Origin: an uncultured Oscillospiraceae bacterium
GTDB taxonomy: Bacteria > Bacillota > Clostridia > Oscillospirales > Oscillospiraceae
Assembly (NCBI GenBank): GCA_900757655.1
Contig: CAAEOT010000003.1
Location: 11,695-75,694, forward strand
Reading direction: 5' to 3'
DNA length: 64,000 nt
Under the pieces are notes generated by a model that ran no database searches, was not told the DNA's origin, and worked only from the letters and a program-made list of their open reading frames with translations. The position numbers were made by a program, and so were the translations under genes. Within the stretch, counting starts at the first letter, position 1; every line of letters begins with the position of its first letter. Shown piece by piece: positions 1 to 8,093 of the stretch.

Positions 1-244
1 CGGCGCGCGGCAGGCGCTCGCGCGCGTTCTGGTACTGCGCCGGGGAGACGCAGACCGTCACAGGTTCAAACTGCAAGATGGCCGTCGCCACGTCCAGAAA
101 GGCTTTCTGTGCGGGCTTGGCGCCGTCGCGCCAGTTGTCGTTGCGCTCCGGCCAGAGCATCCAGACACCGGCCTGCGGCTCAAACTCCGCAGGCATCCGG
201 TAGCCGTCGAGCTTCGGCGTGGAGCCGGTGATTCGTTTTGCCAT
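1..244 (-). CDS. aguA: Agmatine deiminase, N-terminal part (runs off the left edge)
   Basis: The first 81 codons of a minus-strand gene are present; the rest lies outside the window. The start reads [20 protein letters not shown] and continues with a 'VWMLWPER(N)[14 protein letters not shown]'-type block, which I recognise as the N-terminus of agmatine deiminase. The enzyme hydrolyses agmatine to N-carbamoylputrescine and ammonia in the cytoplasm. The ribosome-binding site AGGAGG overlaps the stop codon of the upstream antiporter gene, so translation is probably coupled. Together with the two genes before it, this forms an agmatine deiminase pathway operon that yields ATP once carbamate kinase is present; that gene is not in the window. 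Confidence 0.9.
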   Translation of the reverse strand, partial: MAKRITGSTPKLDGYRMPAEFEPQAGVWMLWPERNDNWRDGAKPAQKAFLDVATAILQFEPVTVCVSPAQYQNARERLPRA

Positions 245-255
245 AATGGTTCCTC

Positions 256-1635
256 CTAAGAATGATGCCGGCGCGCACGCGCCGCGATGAGAATTTCGCC
301 GATGACGATGCTGAGGATCGACCCGATCGTGATCGGCAGATAGCCCGAGAGCGTCTCGCTGTCCATCGACAGTGGCACCGCCGTGAAGAAGATCGAGATG
401 AGGATGAGCGCCATGGGCACATAGGCCAGCACGCGCAGCATCCCGCGCCCGCCCGGCACGCGAAACGGCCGCTCGGAATCGGGGTCGATCTCCCGCAGGC
501 GCAAAAACGCCGGGAACACGGGCGCATAGCTCAGCAGGAGCATGACAAGGTTGAGCGCGAAAAAGCTCCAGAACAGGGACGAGTCCGGCGAGAGCAGCTC
601 GATGATGATGCCGAGGATGCACACGACGCTCGCAACGATGCCGCTCGTGAGCGCGGAGCCGATGGGCATGTCGTTTTTCGCCCAGCGGCGGGCAAAAATG
701 GCCGGCATGTCGCCGTTTTCGGCGGCGTAGGCAGCCGTGGAGTTCACGCCCATGGACCACGAGATCATGTTGCCGAACAGCGTAATAAGAAACAGCAGCG
801 CCACCGCGCCGACGAACAGGCCGCTCGTGCGACCGGTCATGAGCGAGACGGCGTCGATGAGGCCCGAGTCCTCGCTGATCTCGTGCGTAGGGATGGCCGC
901 GCCGATGCCGAAGGCCGAAAACAGGTAGATGAGCGCGATGACGATGCCGCCGGTGATGATGGCCTGCGGGATCTGGCGCTTGGGGTCACGCATGTTGTCG
1001 GCATACGTGCACACGACCTCGAAGCCGAGGAAGTTGAAGATGATGACCGAGATATACGACAGACTGTGCAGGTCAAGCCCCGGCAGGAACGTGCGGAAGG
1101 CCATGTCGTTGACAAAGCCGTTTTTCACAACGTAGACGATGCCGAGCACGCCGACCGTCAGCGCGAGGATCATTTTGATGGCGGCGCTGATGTTGAGAAT
1201 GATGATGCTGTCGCACACGGGGTAAAACGCGATCCACGTGACGGTCCAGATGAAGGCCAGCTCGATGAGCAGCTTGGCAAACCACCCGAACTGCAGCCCC
1301 GTGAGCACGCTCAGCAGCTCCGGGCACACGACGGCGAGCGAGGCCATCCACAGCGGGAAGTTGATCCAGTAGTACCACGAGGCGCGCGCGCCCCACTTTG
1401 AGCGCGGGAACGCCTTGTTGATCCAGTCATAGAGCCCGCCGTCGCCGGTGTACGTCGTGCCGAGCTCGGACGAGATCATGCCGTAGGGCAGCAAAAAGGC
1501 GATCATCATGAACACCCACCAGAAATACTGGCTGTTGCCGATGGAGGCGACGGGCGCCGCCGCCTCCGCCACGAACACGACGCAGATGACCGAGAGGACG
1601 ACGTCCGCAAGGCGGAATTTTTTCCGTTGTTCCAT
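256..1635 (-). CDS. aguD: APC-family amino acid/polyamine antiporter, probable agmatine-putrescine exchanger
   Basis: A 459-residue, strongly hydrophobic protein with about 12 predicted membrane spans and the APC-superfamily pattern. It starts [13 protein letters not shown], and the first helix carries a 'PVASIGNSQ' segment. It lies between putrescine carbamoyltransferase and agmatine deiminase, with 24 and 11 nt gaps. That position is where the agmatine/putrescine antiporter sits in characterised agmatine operons. Substrate is inferred from context; by sequence alone it could be another amino-acid/polyamine exchanger. A GGAG ribosome-binding site precedes the ATG at 1635. Confidence 0.85.
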   Translation of the reverse strand: MEQRKKFRLADVVLSVICVVFVAEAAAPVASIGNSQYFWWVFMMIAFLLPYGMISSELGTTYTGDGGLYDWINKAFPRSKWGARASWYYWINFPLWMASLAVVCPELLSVLTGLQFGWFAKLLIELAFIWTVTWIAFYPVCDSIIILNISAAIKMILALTVGVLGIVYVVKNGFVNDMAFRTFLPGLDLHSLSYISVIIFNFLGFEVVCTYADNMRDPKRQIPQAIITGGIVIALIYLFSAFGIGAAIPTHEISEDSGLIDAVSLMTGRTSGLFVGAVALLFLITLFGNMISWSMGVNSTAAYAAENGDMPAIFARRWAKNDMPIGSALTSGIVASVVCILGIIIELLSPDSSLFWSFFALNLVMLLLSYAPVFPAFLRLREIDPDSERPFRVPGGRGMLRVLAYVPMALILISIFFTAVPLSMDSETLSGYLPITIGSILSIVIGEILIAARARRHHS

Positions 1636-1659
1636 GGTGTCTGCTCCTTTGGCAGCCGG

Positions 1660-2676
1660 TCAGCAGCCGCCGAGCCGCGCGTCGAGGAAGGTGTCGAGCT
1701 CCTCCTGCGCCGCGGCGAGCTCCAGCTCCGACGGGCAGCGGCGGCAGCGCGTGAAATACACCAGCAGCCCGCGCATGGCCGTCAGGCGGTTGCCGGCCTG
1801 CTCCCAGCAGAGGGAGGCGGCGGAATCGGCGACCTCGTCGGTCACGTCCTCGCCGCGCGTGGCGGGCAGGCAGTGCAGGAACTTGCAGCCGAGCGCGCCG
1901 AGCTGCATGAGCTCGCGGTTGACCTGATAATCCGCAAAGACGCGCACACGCTCTTCCTTGGGCATCTCGTTTTCATACAGGCCGTACCAGACGTCGGTAT
2001 AGATGAAGTCCGCACCGCGCACGGCGTCGCGCTCGTCCGTGACGGCCCAGCTGCCGCCGGAAAGCTTGCAGTTGGCCTCGAGAATGTGCTTATGGTCGGC
2101 ATTGAGCTGGTGACCCTCCGGGCCGTAGTGCACAAAGTGCATGCCGAGCTTCGTGGTGATGAAGCCGAGGGACGCGCACACCTGCGTGCCGTCGCCGACA
2201 AAGACGACCTTGCAGTCTTCCAGCCGCTTGCCCTCAGGCAGGTTTTCCTTGATGGTGCACAGGTCGCCGATCTCCTGCGTGGGGTGGTTATAGTCGCTCA
2301 TGCCGTTGATGACCGGGATCGTGCACGCGTCGGCGAGTTCCACGATGGTCTTGTGCTCGATGACGCGGGCCATGACCACGTCGACCAGGCGCGAGAGCAC
2401 CTTGCCGGTGTCGCCAATGGTCTCGTGACCGCCGAGCTGGATCATGCCGGGGCCGAGATACTGCGCGTGGCCGCCGAGCTGGCTCATGGCCGTCTCGAAC
2501 GACACGCGCGTGCGGGTGCTCGACTGCTGAAAGATCATGCCGAGGTTCATATTTTTCATCAGCGGGGGATAATAACCCCGGCGGATGGCGCGCTTGATGG
2601 CGAGCGACAGGTCGATAATGTCCAGCAGTTCCTGTTTTGTGAAATCGTTGGTGTCAATAAAATCTTTTTTGTACAT
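1660..2676 (-). CDS. aguB: Putrescine carbamoyltransferase
   Basis: 338 residues of the aspartate/ornithine carbamoyltransferase family. Visible family motifs are STRTR (carbamoyl-phosphate binding, near residue 53), HPTQ, and HCLPA followed by [10 protein letters not shown] near the C-terminus. The operon with an antiporter and agmatine deiminase points to putrescine carbamoyltransferase rather than ornithine carbamoyltransferase: it would cleave N-carbamoylputrescine to putrescine and carbamoyl phosphate. Two ATGs follow the GGAGGA site; the first abuts it, so I chose the second (7 nt spacing), giving [11 protein letters not shown]. First gene of the operon. The alternative name is ptcA. 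Confidence 0.88.
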   Translation of the reverse strand: MYKKDFIDTNDFTKQELLDIIDLSLAIKRAIRRGYYPPLMKNMNLGMIFQQSSTRTRVSFETAMSQLGGHAQYLGPGMIQLGGHETIGDTGKVLSRLVDVVMARVIEHKTIVELADACTIPVINGMSDYNHPTQEIGDLCTIKENLPEGKRLEDCKVVFVGDGTQVCASLGFITTKLGMHFVHYGPEGHQLNADHKHILEANCKLSGGSWAVTDERDAVRGADFIYTDVWYGLYENEMPKEERVRVFADYQVNRELMQLGALGCKFLHCLPATRGEDVTDEVADSAASLCWEQAGNRLTAMRGLLVYFTRCRRCPSELELAAAQEELDTFLDARLGGC

Positions 2677-2813
2677 ATCCATTCCTCCAAAGCCGCAGTT
2701 TACGGGATTTGCTTCCCGGTTATTGTCGGCGGATTTGCGTGCGGATATGCGCGCCGGACGAATTTTCCGTTTTCGTGGCACAGATCGGTGCCGTTTTCCC
2801 GTCAAATAAAAAC

Positions 2814-2847
2814 CACGCCCGCAGGAACCAGCGTTCCTGCGGGCGTG
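2814..2847 (-). terminator. Terminator after the HypA-like gene
   Basis: A 15-bp perfect stem (CACGCCCGCAGGAAC and its complement, 4-nt loop) followed on the minus strand by GTTTTTATTT. It separates the Fe-S/HypA-like unit from the agmatine operon. Confidence 0.85.
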
Positions 2848-2879
2848 CCGCGTTGTTTATTAATTTTATATGTATGCGT

Positions 2880-3125
2880 CTACTCGCCCTCGATCGTGCG
2901 CACATACATGCCCAGCTCGCCGGGCAGATCATGGATCTCGAGCGCGCAGCCGTCCATGGCGGTGTTGTGCACCGCGATGCGGAACACGAGCTGCAGCTGC
3001 TCGGGCACGACGGCGGAGTATTCGCCGATGTCCATGACAACGCGCGTCAGGCGCGTGAGGCCGTTTTCCGCCATCGCCTGCTGGGCGATGTCAAAGACCT
3101 CCTTGGCAATGGCCGCCTCGTGCAT
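2880..3125 (-). CDS. Truncated HypA-like protein without zinc domain
   Basis: 81 residues starting MHEAAIAKEVFDIAQQ, which matches the N-terminal nickel-binding half of HypA (conserved Met-His-Glu start, then an alpha/beta fold with 'VVPEQLQLVF'). The zinc-ribbon half with two CxxC motifs is absent, and the protein ends at IEGE. The start codon directly follows the TAA of the upstream Fe-S gene (TAAATG), implying coupled translation. No hydrogenase or other hyp genes are in the window, so a role in [NiFe]-hydrogenase maturation is doubtful. A complete HypA occurs at 10778-11119, also directly after an Fe-S protein. Function unknown; metal or cluster delivery is a guess. Confidence 0.7.
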   Translation of the reverse strand: MHEAAIAKEVFDIAQQAMAENGLTRLTRVVMDIGEYSAVVPEQLQLVFRIAVHNTAMDGCALEIHDLPGELGMYVRTIEGE

Positions 3126-4319
3126 TTATTTTTTCTTCGGCTGGCGGCGGACATTGCGCTCGCGCACCAGATCCTTCTTGAGCGGCTTGCAGAAGAGCAC
3201 GCGGTCGCCGTCGACCATCTTGCGCACGTCCTTCGGGCACTTCGTGACGCACACGCCGCAGCCGATGCAGCGCTGGTACTCCACAAACACCTTGCCGCTC
3301 TGCGCGTTGAAGCCGGTGGCCACCGTCGGGCAGAAGTGGTTGCAGATGTTGCAGCCGTTGCAGTTTTCGGGGTGGACGATGACGGGCTTTGCGTGCGCGC
3401 GCATATACAGCGGCTGCATGCCGCCGCGCGTGTAGGAGCCGAGCATCTCGCAGCACTGCGTGTCGCAGTTGCAGATGGCGGTCGTCTCCTCGTCCATGTT
3501 GCAGGCGTAGTGGAACACCTGGTGGACGCAGCCCTTGTTCTCGCAGTCAACGAGGATCCGGCGCGCCTCGGCCTTGCTGACCTGGCGGCCGATGCCGAAC
3601 TCGATGATCTGCTTGGCTATGTTGCCGACACACAGACACACCTCGTCCGGCGTGGGGTGCTTGGGCTGCATGCCCTCTCTGCGGCGGATGTTGCGGCAGA
3701 AGCAGTGCATGACGCTGATGGGCGCATCGTCCGGCAGGCTGTCGAGGTACGCCTCGAGCTGGTAGCTCGGCACGACGCTCGTCGTGTCGTTGGAGAGCTT
3801 GCGGTCGACGTGCACGACCTTGCCGGCGGCCTTGCCCTCGAGCGGGAGCGCCACCTCCATGTGGCCCTTGTCACCCTGCAGCTTTTTAAGGTTGTTCATG
3901 GCGGCGTAGCCCGTGCGCAGCGGCTCGACGTTGAGCGTCGTGACCATGTTGATGGCCGAGGTGAACAGCTCCGACGCCTTCTGGATCGTGTCGCTGTCCT
4001 CGCCGGTCGAGAGCGGGAATTCAAACCAGCCCGGCAGCATCGGCGCGAGGTCATACGTCGGCTCGGCGCCGTCATAGATCTTCAGCAGGAAGCCCTTGCG
4101 GCACATGTCGTAGAGCGTGCCGGCCCAGTCACTGCCGGTGTAGAGCGCGCGCAGCTCTGCCTCCGTGTTGCCGCGCAGCTTCATGCCCATCATGATGTCG
4201 TACTCTTCGTCGGTCACGAACAGCTTGCAGTATTTTTCAAACTGCGGCACCGGCGGCTGCGGCACCTGCGTGACCGCGTTCATGCGGTTCATGAGTTTGA
4301 GATACTTCATGTAACCCAT
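3126..4319 (-). CDS. 2[4Fe-4S] ferredoxin-domain protein with additional N-terminal cysteine module
   Basis: 397 residues from MGYMKYLKLM. The C-terminal part has two classical cluster motifs: C320-x2-C323-x2-C326-x3-C330 and C351-x2-C354-x2-C357-x3-C361. Before them is a cysteine-rich module with C206-x-C208, C228-x-C230, C283-x-C285 and C289-C290. This module resembles residues 185-267 of the oxidoreductase at 8094-10778, so the two proteins share an ancestral part. It probably carries electrons in the cytoplasm. It is transcribed divergently from the dehydratase-like cassette 1 and is followed at once by the HypA-like gene. Partner and substrate are unknown; a role as electron donor to cassette 1 is inferred from position. 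Confidence 0.75.
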   Translation of the reverse strand: MGYMKYLKLMNRMNAVTQVPQPPVPQFEKYCKLFVTDEEYDIMMGMKLRGNTEAELRALYTGSDWAGTLYDMCRKGFLLKIYDGAEPTYDLAPMLPGWFEFPLSTGEDSDTIQKASELFTSAINMVTTLNVEPLRTGYAAMNNLKKLQGDKGHMEVALPLEGKAAGKVVHVDRKLSNDTTSVVPSYQLEAYLDSLPDDAPISVMHCFCRNIRRREGMQPKHPTPDEVCLCVGNIAKQIIEFGIGRQVSKAEARRILVDCENKGCVHQVFHYACNMDEETTAICNCDTQCCEMLGSYTRGGMQPLYMRAHAKPVIVHPENCNGCNICNHFCPTVATGFNAQSGKVFVEYQRCIGCGVCVTKCPKDVRKMVDGDRVLFCKPLKKDLVRERNVRRQPKKK

Positions 4320-4409
4320 CTTCTTCGTTCCCCTTTCCTGCGGACGGCGCTTCCCCCGCGCGTGTCCGAGCACCGGTTTTTCCGGGAAAATTTTTGCATA
4401 TACAGGTTT

Positions 4410-4438
4410 ACTTTATCACTTTGTTTATCTTTTAGCAA
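4410..4438 (-). promoter_or_regulatory. Promoter of the leftward Fe-S/HypA-like operon
   Basis: On the minus strand, -35 TTGCTA (4438-4433), 17-nt spacer and -10 TAAAGT (4415-4410). This sits about 90 nt upstream of the chosen start at 4319. Confidence 0.6.
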
Positions 4439-4452
4439 GTCCTTTCCTGTTG

Positions 4453-4477
4453 TTTTTCCGCCTCTCAGGCAGAAAAA
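4453..4477. promoter_or_regulatory. 25-bp palindrome in the divergent control region
   Basis: Near-perfect inverted repeat with arms TTTTTC-c-GCCT and AGGC-a-GAAAAA around CTC. It lies just upstream of the leftward -35 box and about 37 bp upstream of the rightward -35 box, so one bound protein could act on both promoters. The 4320-4630 intergenic stretch otherwise contains only the two promoters. Confidence 0.45.
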
Positions 4478-4513
4478 CGCGAAATGTCCGTTAATAATCA
4501 TTTGTTACACATA

Positions 4514-4542
4514 TTGACATGATTCGGACAAAGTTCTATAAT
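4514..4542 (+). promoter_or_regulatory. Promoter of dehydratase-like cassette 1
   Basis: Exact consensus sigma-A promoter: TTGACA at 4514-4519, 17-nt spacer, TATAAT at 4537-4542. It predicts a leader of about 80 nt before the start at 4631. Confidence 0.85.
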
Positions 4543-4630
4543 GAATATGCGTTAACGTTCTGCGCTTGTGCAAAATGTCGAATTTTCATCGACTGCGCGG
4601 AATCTGTGCATCGAAGGAGGGAATGCGCGA

Positions 4631-5830
4631 ATGAGAGACCTGAAGCATCTGATCTATTTTGAAAACCTGCTGCAGCAGGCAAACAACGACCTGGTTCAGG
4701 CCGCCTGTGGGGACGGGCGGCTGGCGCTGGCATGGAACTGTTCGTACATACCGGAGGTTTTGCTGGATACGGACAAGTGTTTTGGCGTGCGTCTGCGCGC
4801 GCCGAACTGCACCAATCCCGACATGGCTACCTATTATATGACCAACCGCTCGTGCCCGTACTCCAAGAGCATCCTCGAGCGCGCGTTCGAGGGCGGCTAC
4901 AACTTCATCTCCGCGCTCATCGGGCAGGAGTGCTGCACGACGATGAACCGCATGGAGCAGTATTTTGAATACTGCGAGCTGATCCCGAACGAGAAATTTT
5001 TCTGCACGTATCTCGACATGCCGCTGCGCAAGACCGAGTGGCACGCGGGCTACTACCGCCGCCAGATCGAGCAGAAGATCATTCAGCCGCTCGAGAAGGT
5101 CTACGGCGTGGACTTCTCGGAGGACAACCTGCGCCGCGCCGTTGAGCAGTTCAACGAGGTCTGCCGCATCATGACGGAGATCAACGCCATGCGCGAGGCG
5201 GAAAACCCCGTCATCACGGGCTATGAATTCCACGTCATCCAGCTGTGCACGCAGACGTGCCCGAAGGATCTCATCCTGCCCTACCTGCGCGAGACGCTGC
5301 AGGAGCTGCGCACGCGCGAGCCGGACCCGAAGCCGTGGTACCGTGCGCGTGTGCTCATCGCCGGCAGCGAGATCGATGACCCCGAGTTCACGAAAATGTG
5401 CGAGATGGCCGGCGGACTCGTCGTGGCCGACCGCTACTGCTTCGGCTCGATGCCCGGCCGCGAGGAGATCCCGCTCGAGGAGGGCAAGGACGTTCTGCAG
5501 TCCATCGCCGACTACTATATGTGGCGCAACCAGTGCCCGCGCGCCATGGGCCCCGAAAACATCATCGCGCGCAAGAAATACATTTTCGATCTCGTGGAGA
5601 AATACCACGCCGATGGCATCATCGTCGAGAACATGAAGTTCTGCGAATACTGGGGCTACGAGCGTGCGCAGGACGGCATGTGGTTCTACGAGGGCTACGA
5701 GCTGCCGCGCAGCGTACCGGTGTGCCAGATCGAGAAGGATTACACGAGCGCCGCCTCCGGTCAGCTGCGTACCCGGTTCCAGGCGTTCATCGAGTCGCTG
5801 GAGATCAAAAAGATCCAGGCGCAGCAATAA
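4631..5830 (+). CDS. 2-hydroxyacyl-CoA dehydratase-like protein, subunit A of cassette 1
   Basis: 399 residues from MRDLKHLIYFENLLQ; AAGGAGG lies 10 nt upstream of this ATG, so I prefer it to the upstream in-frame ATG at 4568. The fold markers of the HgdB/BcrC family are visible: C37 in 'NCSYIPEVLL', C270 in 'ADRYCFGSMPGR', C302 in 'NQCPR', C338 in 'MKFCEYW', and the C-terminal 'GQLRTRFQAFIESLEI' typical of the family. The family binds [4Fe-4S] clusters and performs radical dehydrations or reductions on acyl-CoA substrates; here the substrate is unknown. Cysteines 37, 75, 102, 178, 270, 302 and 338 are conserved in the paralogues at 20151 and 26436. Subunit B follows after 15 nt. No ATP-dependent activator gene is nearby. 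Confidence 0.85.
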   Translation: MRDLKHLIYFENLLQQANNDLVQAACGDGRLALAWNCSYIPEVLLDTDKCFGVRLRAPNCTNPDMATYYMTNRSCPYSKSILERAFEGGYNFISALIGQECCTTMNRMEQYFEYCELIPNEKFFCTYLDMPLRKTEWHAGYYRRQIEQKIIQPLEKVYGVDFSEDNLRRAVEQFNEVCRIMTEINAMREAENPVITGYEFHVIQLCTQTCPKDLILPYLRETLQELRTREPDPKPWYRARVLIAGSEIDDPEFTKMCEMAGGLVVADRYCFGSMPGREEIPLEEGKDVLQSIADYYMWRNQCPRAMGPENIIARKKYIFDLVEKYHADGIIVENMKFCEYWGYERAQDGMWFYEGYELPRSVPVCQIEKDYTSAASGQLRTRFQAFIESLEIKKIQAQQ

Positions 5831-5845
5831 GGGAGGGGTTCAGCT

Positions 5846-7456
5846 ATGTGGAAACGCAAACGCACGCTCAAAGAAGAATACGGCACGCTCGGCCACTTCC
5901 TGCGGGGCGACAACGACTGCCATTATCTCGGCGACCTGTACATCGAGGGCACGAACTTCTACCGCCACCGCGAGTGGCGCGGCGTGAAGGACACGGCCTA
6001 TGCCTTCGCCCGCTGGCTGCAGACCTGGGGCAAGATGGCCGGGCTCATCGGCCGCGACCCGGTGCGCATGATCCGCGCATTCTGGAAGTATCGCTGGCTG
6101 AGCGCTTATCTAGCCACGCCGATGATGGTCGACAAATGGATCGAGGGCGACCGCGGCATGGTTCTGCGCGCCGACCTGACGGCCATCGACTGCATGGTGT
6201 CCGACTCCATCACGACGCTCTGGCGCGAGATCCGCGCCGACCGCCGCTTCGGCGAGAACAAGTGGACCGAGCGCACGATCGCCTTTGACTACACGCTGCC
6301 GAAGCACATCATCTACGGCTTCCCCGGCTACTACGGCATCAACATCCAGCAGCACGCGGCGTTCATGGTGCCGATCCTGAACAAGAACCTCGGCTCGTAC
6401 TACGTCGACCAGGCCGTCAGCTGCGGCATCCCGGGCGACATGTGCACGCTGCCACTCGTGGAGACCGGCGTCGCCGTCGAGGGCGAGTACCCCGACATCG
6501 GCAACTGCTGGCTCACGACCAACAACCCCTGCGACGCGAACATGATGGACAACGTCGCCATGTACCGCGCGCTCTCGAGCGACGGCAAGAAGGCCGTGCA
6601 CCCGTTCACGACCCCGCTCATGTACGACGACCCGACCTGCAAGGAGCTCGGCGTGCACGAGGTGTACGACGCCATCCACTTCCTCGAGGAGCAGTTCCAC
6701 CAGCCGTTCAACTGGGACACGTTCATCCAGCACATTGAAAACACCAACCAGTTCAACCGCGAGGAGACCGAGCGCTGGGACATCTATGCCAAGACGAACA
6801 ACGGCGCGCTCAACCCTGTGTGTCAGGGTCTGTTCCGCATCTACTTCTACCAGCAGGGCGGCAACGAGTACTTCCTCAAAGCCTCGCGCAAGATCACGCG
6901 CATCTTTGACAAGTGCGTGCGCAGAAACATCGACACCTTCCCGCACACGCGCCACCGCGCCATTGCCTGGAGCTGCGGCTCGACGTACTACGCGCACGGC
7001 GTGCAGTGGCTGTATAACTGCTGGGGCATCCTGTGCCTGATCAACATGGACTCGCTCACCGGCCACAACATTGTCGACACCGAGGACCGCGACGTCATGA
7101 TGAGCGACGTGGCCGACTGGCACGCCCGCACCCCGATGCGCACGCACACCGTCGGCGGCAACCGCCACATCATGCAGATGTGGGAGACGGCGGAGAAGTT
7201 CAACTGCGACATGATCATCATGTACGACGACATCGGCTGCAAGGGCATGGCCGGTGCGCAGGGCCTGATTGAGGAGGAGATCCGCAAGCACGACGAGCGC
7301 TTCCACACGGTGTGGATGCCGCACTCGCTGATGGATCACCGCATCGTCTCGCCAGCCGAGGCGCGCCGCACCGTCAACGAATACATGATCAACGTCATGC
7401 ACGAGGAGCCGGTCGATCCGTCGCTGCTCGACTTTGACGACAGCATGGGCTGGTAA
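5846..7456 (+). CDS. 2-hydroxyacyl-CoA dehydratase-like protein, subunit B of cassette 1
   Basis: 536 residues, second member of the HgdB/HgdC-like pair. An N-terminal extension of about 110 residues contains 'HREWRGVKDT', shared with the paralogues at 21358 and 27632. Four cysteines are invariant among the three: C200 ('GDMC'), C229 ('NPCD'), C392 ('NCWG') and C465 ('IGCK'); they are candidate cluster ligands. All three B subunits end in tryptophan after 'EEPVDPSLLDFD'-like residues. The N-terminus is tryptophan- and arginine-rich and could contact the membrane. It starts 15 nt after subunit A with a GGGAGGGG site. Longer than ordinary family subunits (roughly 370-480 aa); its exact reaction cannot be assigned. 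Confidence 0.82.
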   Translation: MWKRKRTLKEEYGTLGHFLRGDNDCHYLGDLYIEGTNFYRHREWRGVKDTAYAFARWLQTWGKMAGLIGRDPVRMIRAFWKYRWLSAYLATPMMVDKWIEGDRGMVLRADLTAIDCMVSDSITTLWREIRADRRFGENKWTERTIAFDYTLPKHIIYGFPGYYGINIQQHAAFMVPILNKNLGSYYVDQAVSCGIPGDMCTLPLVETGVAVEGEYPDIGNCWLTTNNPCDANMMDNVAMYRALSSDGKKAVHPFTTPLMYDDPTCKELGVHEVYDAIHFLEEQFHQPFNWDTFIQHIENTNQFNREETERWDIYAKTNNGALNPVCQGLFRIYFYQQGGNEYFLKASRKITRIFDKCVRRNIDTFPHTRHRAIAWSCGSTYYAHGVQWLYNCWGILCLINMDSLTGHNIVDTEDRDVMMSDVADWHARTPMRTHTVGGNRHIMQMWETAEKFNCDMIIMYDDIGCKGMAGAQGLIEEEIRKHDERFHTVWMPHSLMDHRIVSPAEARRTVNEYMINVMHEEPVDPSLLDFDDSMGW

Positions 7457-7471
7457 AGGAGGTCCACCGAT

Positions 7472-7645
7472 ATGAAATGCAAATTTGCGCAGTTCCTGTT
7501 CCGAGCTTTTGGCATCACCGGCGGCGCGCTGGCCGTGCTGTTCGTGATCTATTACTATAACCTCGACATGAAGCTCATGCGCTCCGTCGTCGTGCCGTTT
7601 TTGAACAAGCACTATGACAGCGTCAAGCGCGAGCACCAGATCTGA
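7472..7645 (+). CDS. 57-aa single-pass membrane peptide of cassette 1 (N-L-D-M-K-L motif)
   Basis: Too short for routine ORF calling, but well supported: AAAGGAGG upstream of an ATG, 15 nt after subunit B. The protein starts MKCKFAQFLF, has one hydrophobic helix at about residues 14-29, then NLDMKLM at 30-36 and a polar tail ending KREHQI. The same layout (helix, N-[L/A]-D-M-K-L, tail with a Y-x-D or Y-H-D element, Q near the C-terminus) recurs after the B subunits at 22939 and 29226. That recurrence argues for a real protein. It is probably a membrane anchor or assembly factor for the dehydratase-like pair; this is inference, and I know of no named family. Confidence 0.8.
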   Translation: MKCKFAQFLFRAFGITGGALAVLFVIYYYNLDMKLMRSVVVPFLNKHYDSVKREHQI

Positions 7646-7662
7646 CAGGGGAGGAGCAAACC

Positions 7663-7929
7663 ATGGCAGTCAATCACAATGTCAATCCCCGGCCGCTGAC
7701 CGCCGAGGAAAAGGAAAAACGCGCCCGTGGCATCTACGACAGCTTTGCGACCTACGTGGTCTTCTGCGGGCACTGCCGCTACGTGCGCAAGACGAATATG
7801 TACATCATGCGCGCTGAGGCCTTCATCGACGAGCTCAAGGCCCGCGGCGAGGTCTGTCCCCACTGCGGAAAACAGGAGTGGACGCTCGGCTATCCGATGG
7901 GCACGACGACCGGCTTCGTCAAGTTCTGA
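7663..7929 (+). CDS. Small zinc-ribbon protein
   Basis: 88 residues with C35-x2-C38 ('CGHC') and C65-x2-C68 ('CPHC'), the spacing of a zinc ribbon or rubredoxin-like metal site. The N-terminus is polar and basic (PLTAEEKEKRARG). GGGGAGG precedes the ATG, 17 nt after the small membrane gene, so it is the last gene of cassette 1's operon. Cassettes 2 and 3 lack it. Function unknown; it may bind metal or an Fe-S cluster for the adjoining enzymes. Confidence 0.75.
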   Translation: MAVNHNVNPRPLTAEEKEKRARGIYDSFATYVVFCGHCRYVRKTNMYIMRAEAFIDELKARGEVCPHCGKQEWTLGYPMGTTTGFVKF

Positions 7930-7943
7930 CACGCACACAAAAG

Positions 7944-7973
7944 GGCTCCCGCACAATGGCGGGAGCCTTTTTT
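7944..7973 (+). terminator. Terminator of cassette 1 operon
   Basis: Stem GGCTCCCGC with its exact complement, 6-nt loop, then TTTTTT. Confidence 0.92.
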
Positions 7974-8047
7974 ACGGCACAGCGCGGGGCAAAGCGCCCC
8001 ACTTCGGCACAAGAAACAAAAATATGGTTCCCAAGACGCACCGGGTA

Positions 8048-8056
8048 TGTTATAGT
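8048..8056 (+). promoter_or_regulatory. Extended -10 promoter before the FAD/Fe-S oxidoreductase
   Basis: TG-T-TATAGT gives an extended -10 element about 38 nt before the ATG at 8094; no good -35 box is visible. It follows a strong terminator, so the downstream pair is likely a separate transcript. Confidence 0.5.
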
Positions 8057-8093
8057 GATGACAATCTCGCGCAAAAAAGAAGGAGGAGAGACC

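Noticed and set aside
4485..4530. Widely spaced inverted repeat TGTCCG ... CGGACA before cassette 1
   Set aside because: Only 6-bp arms with a 34-nt gap; likely chance.
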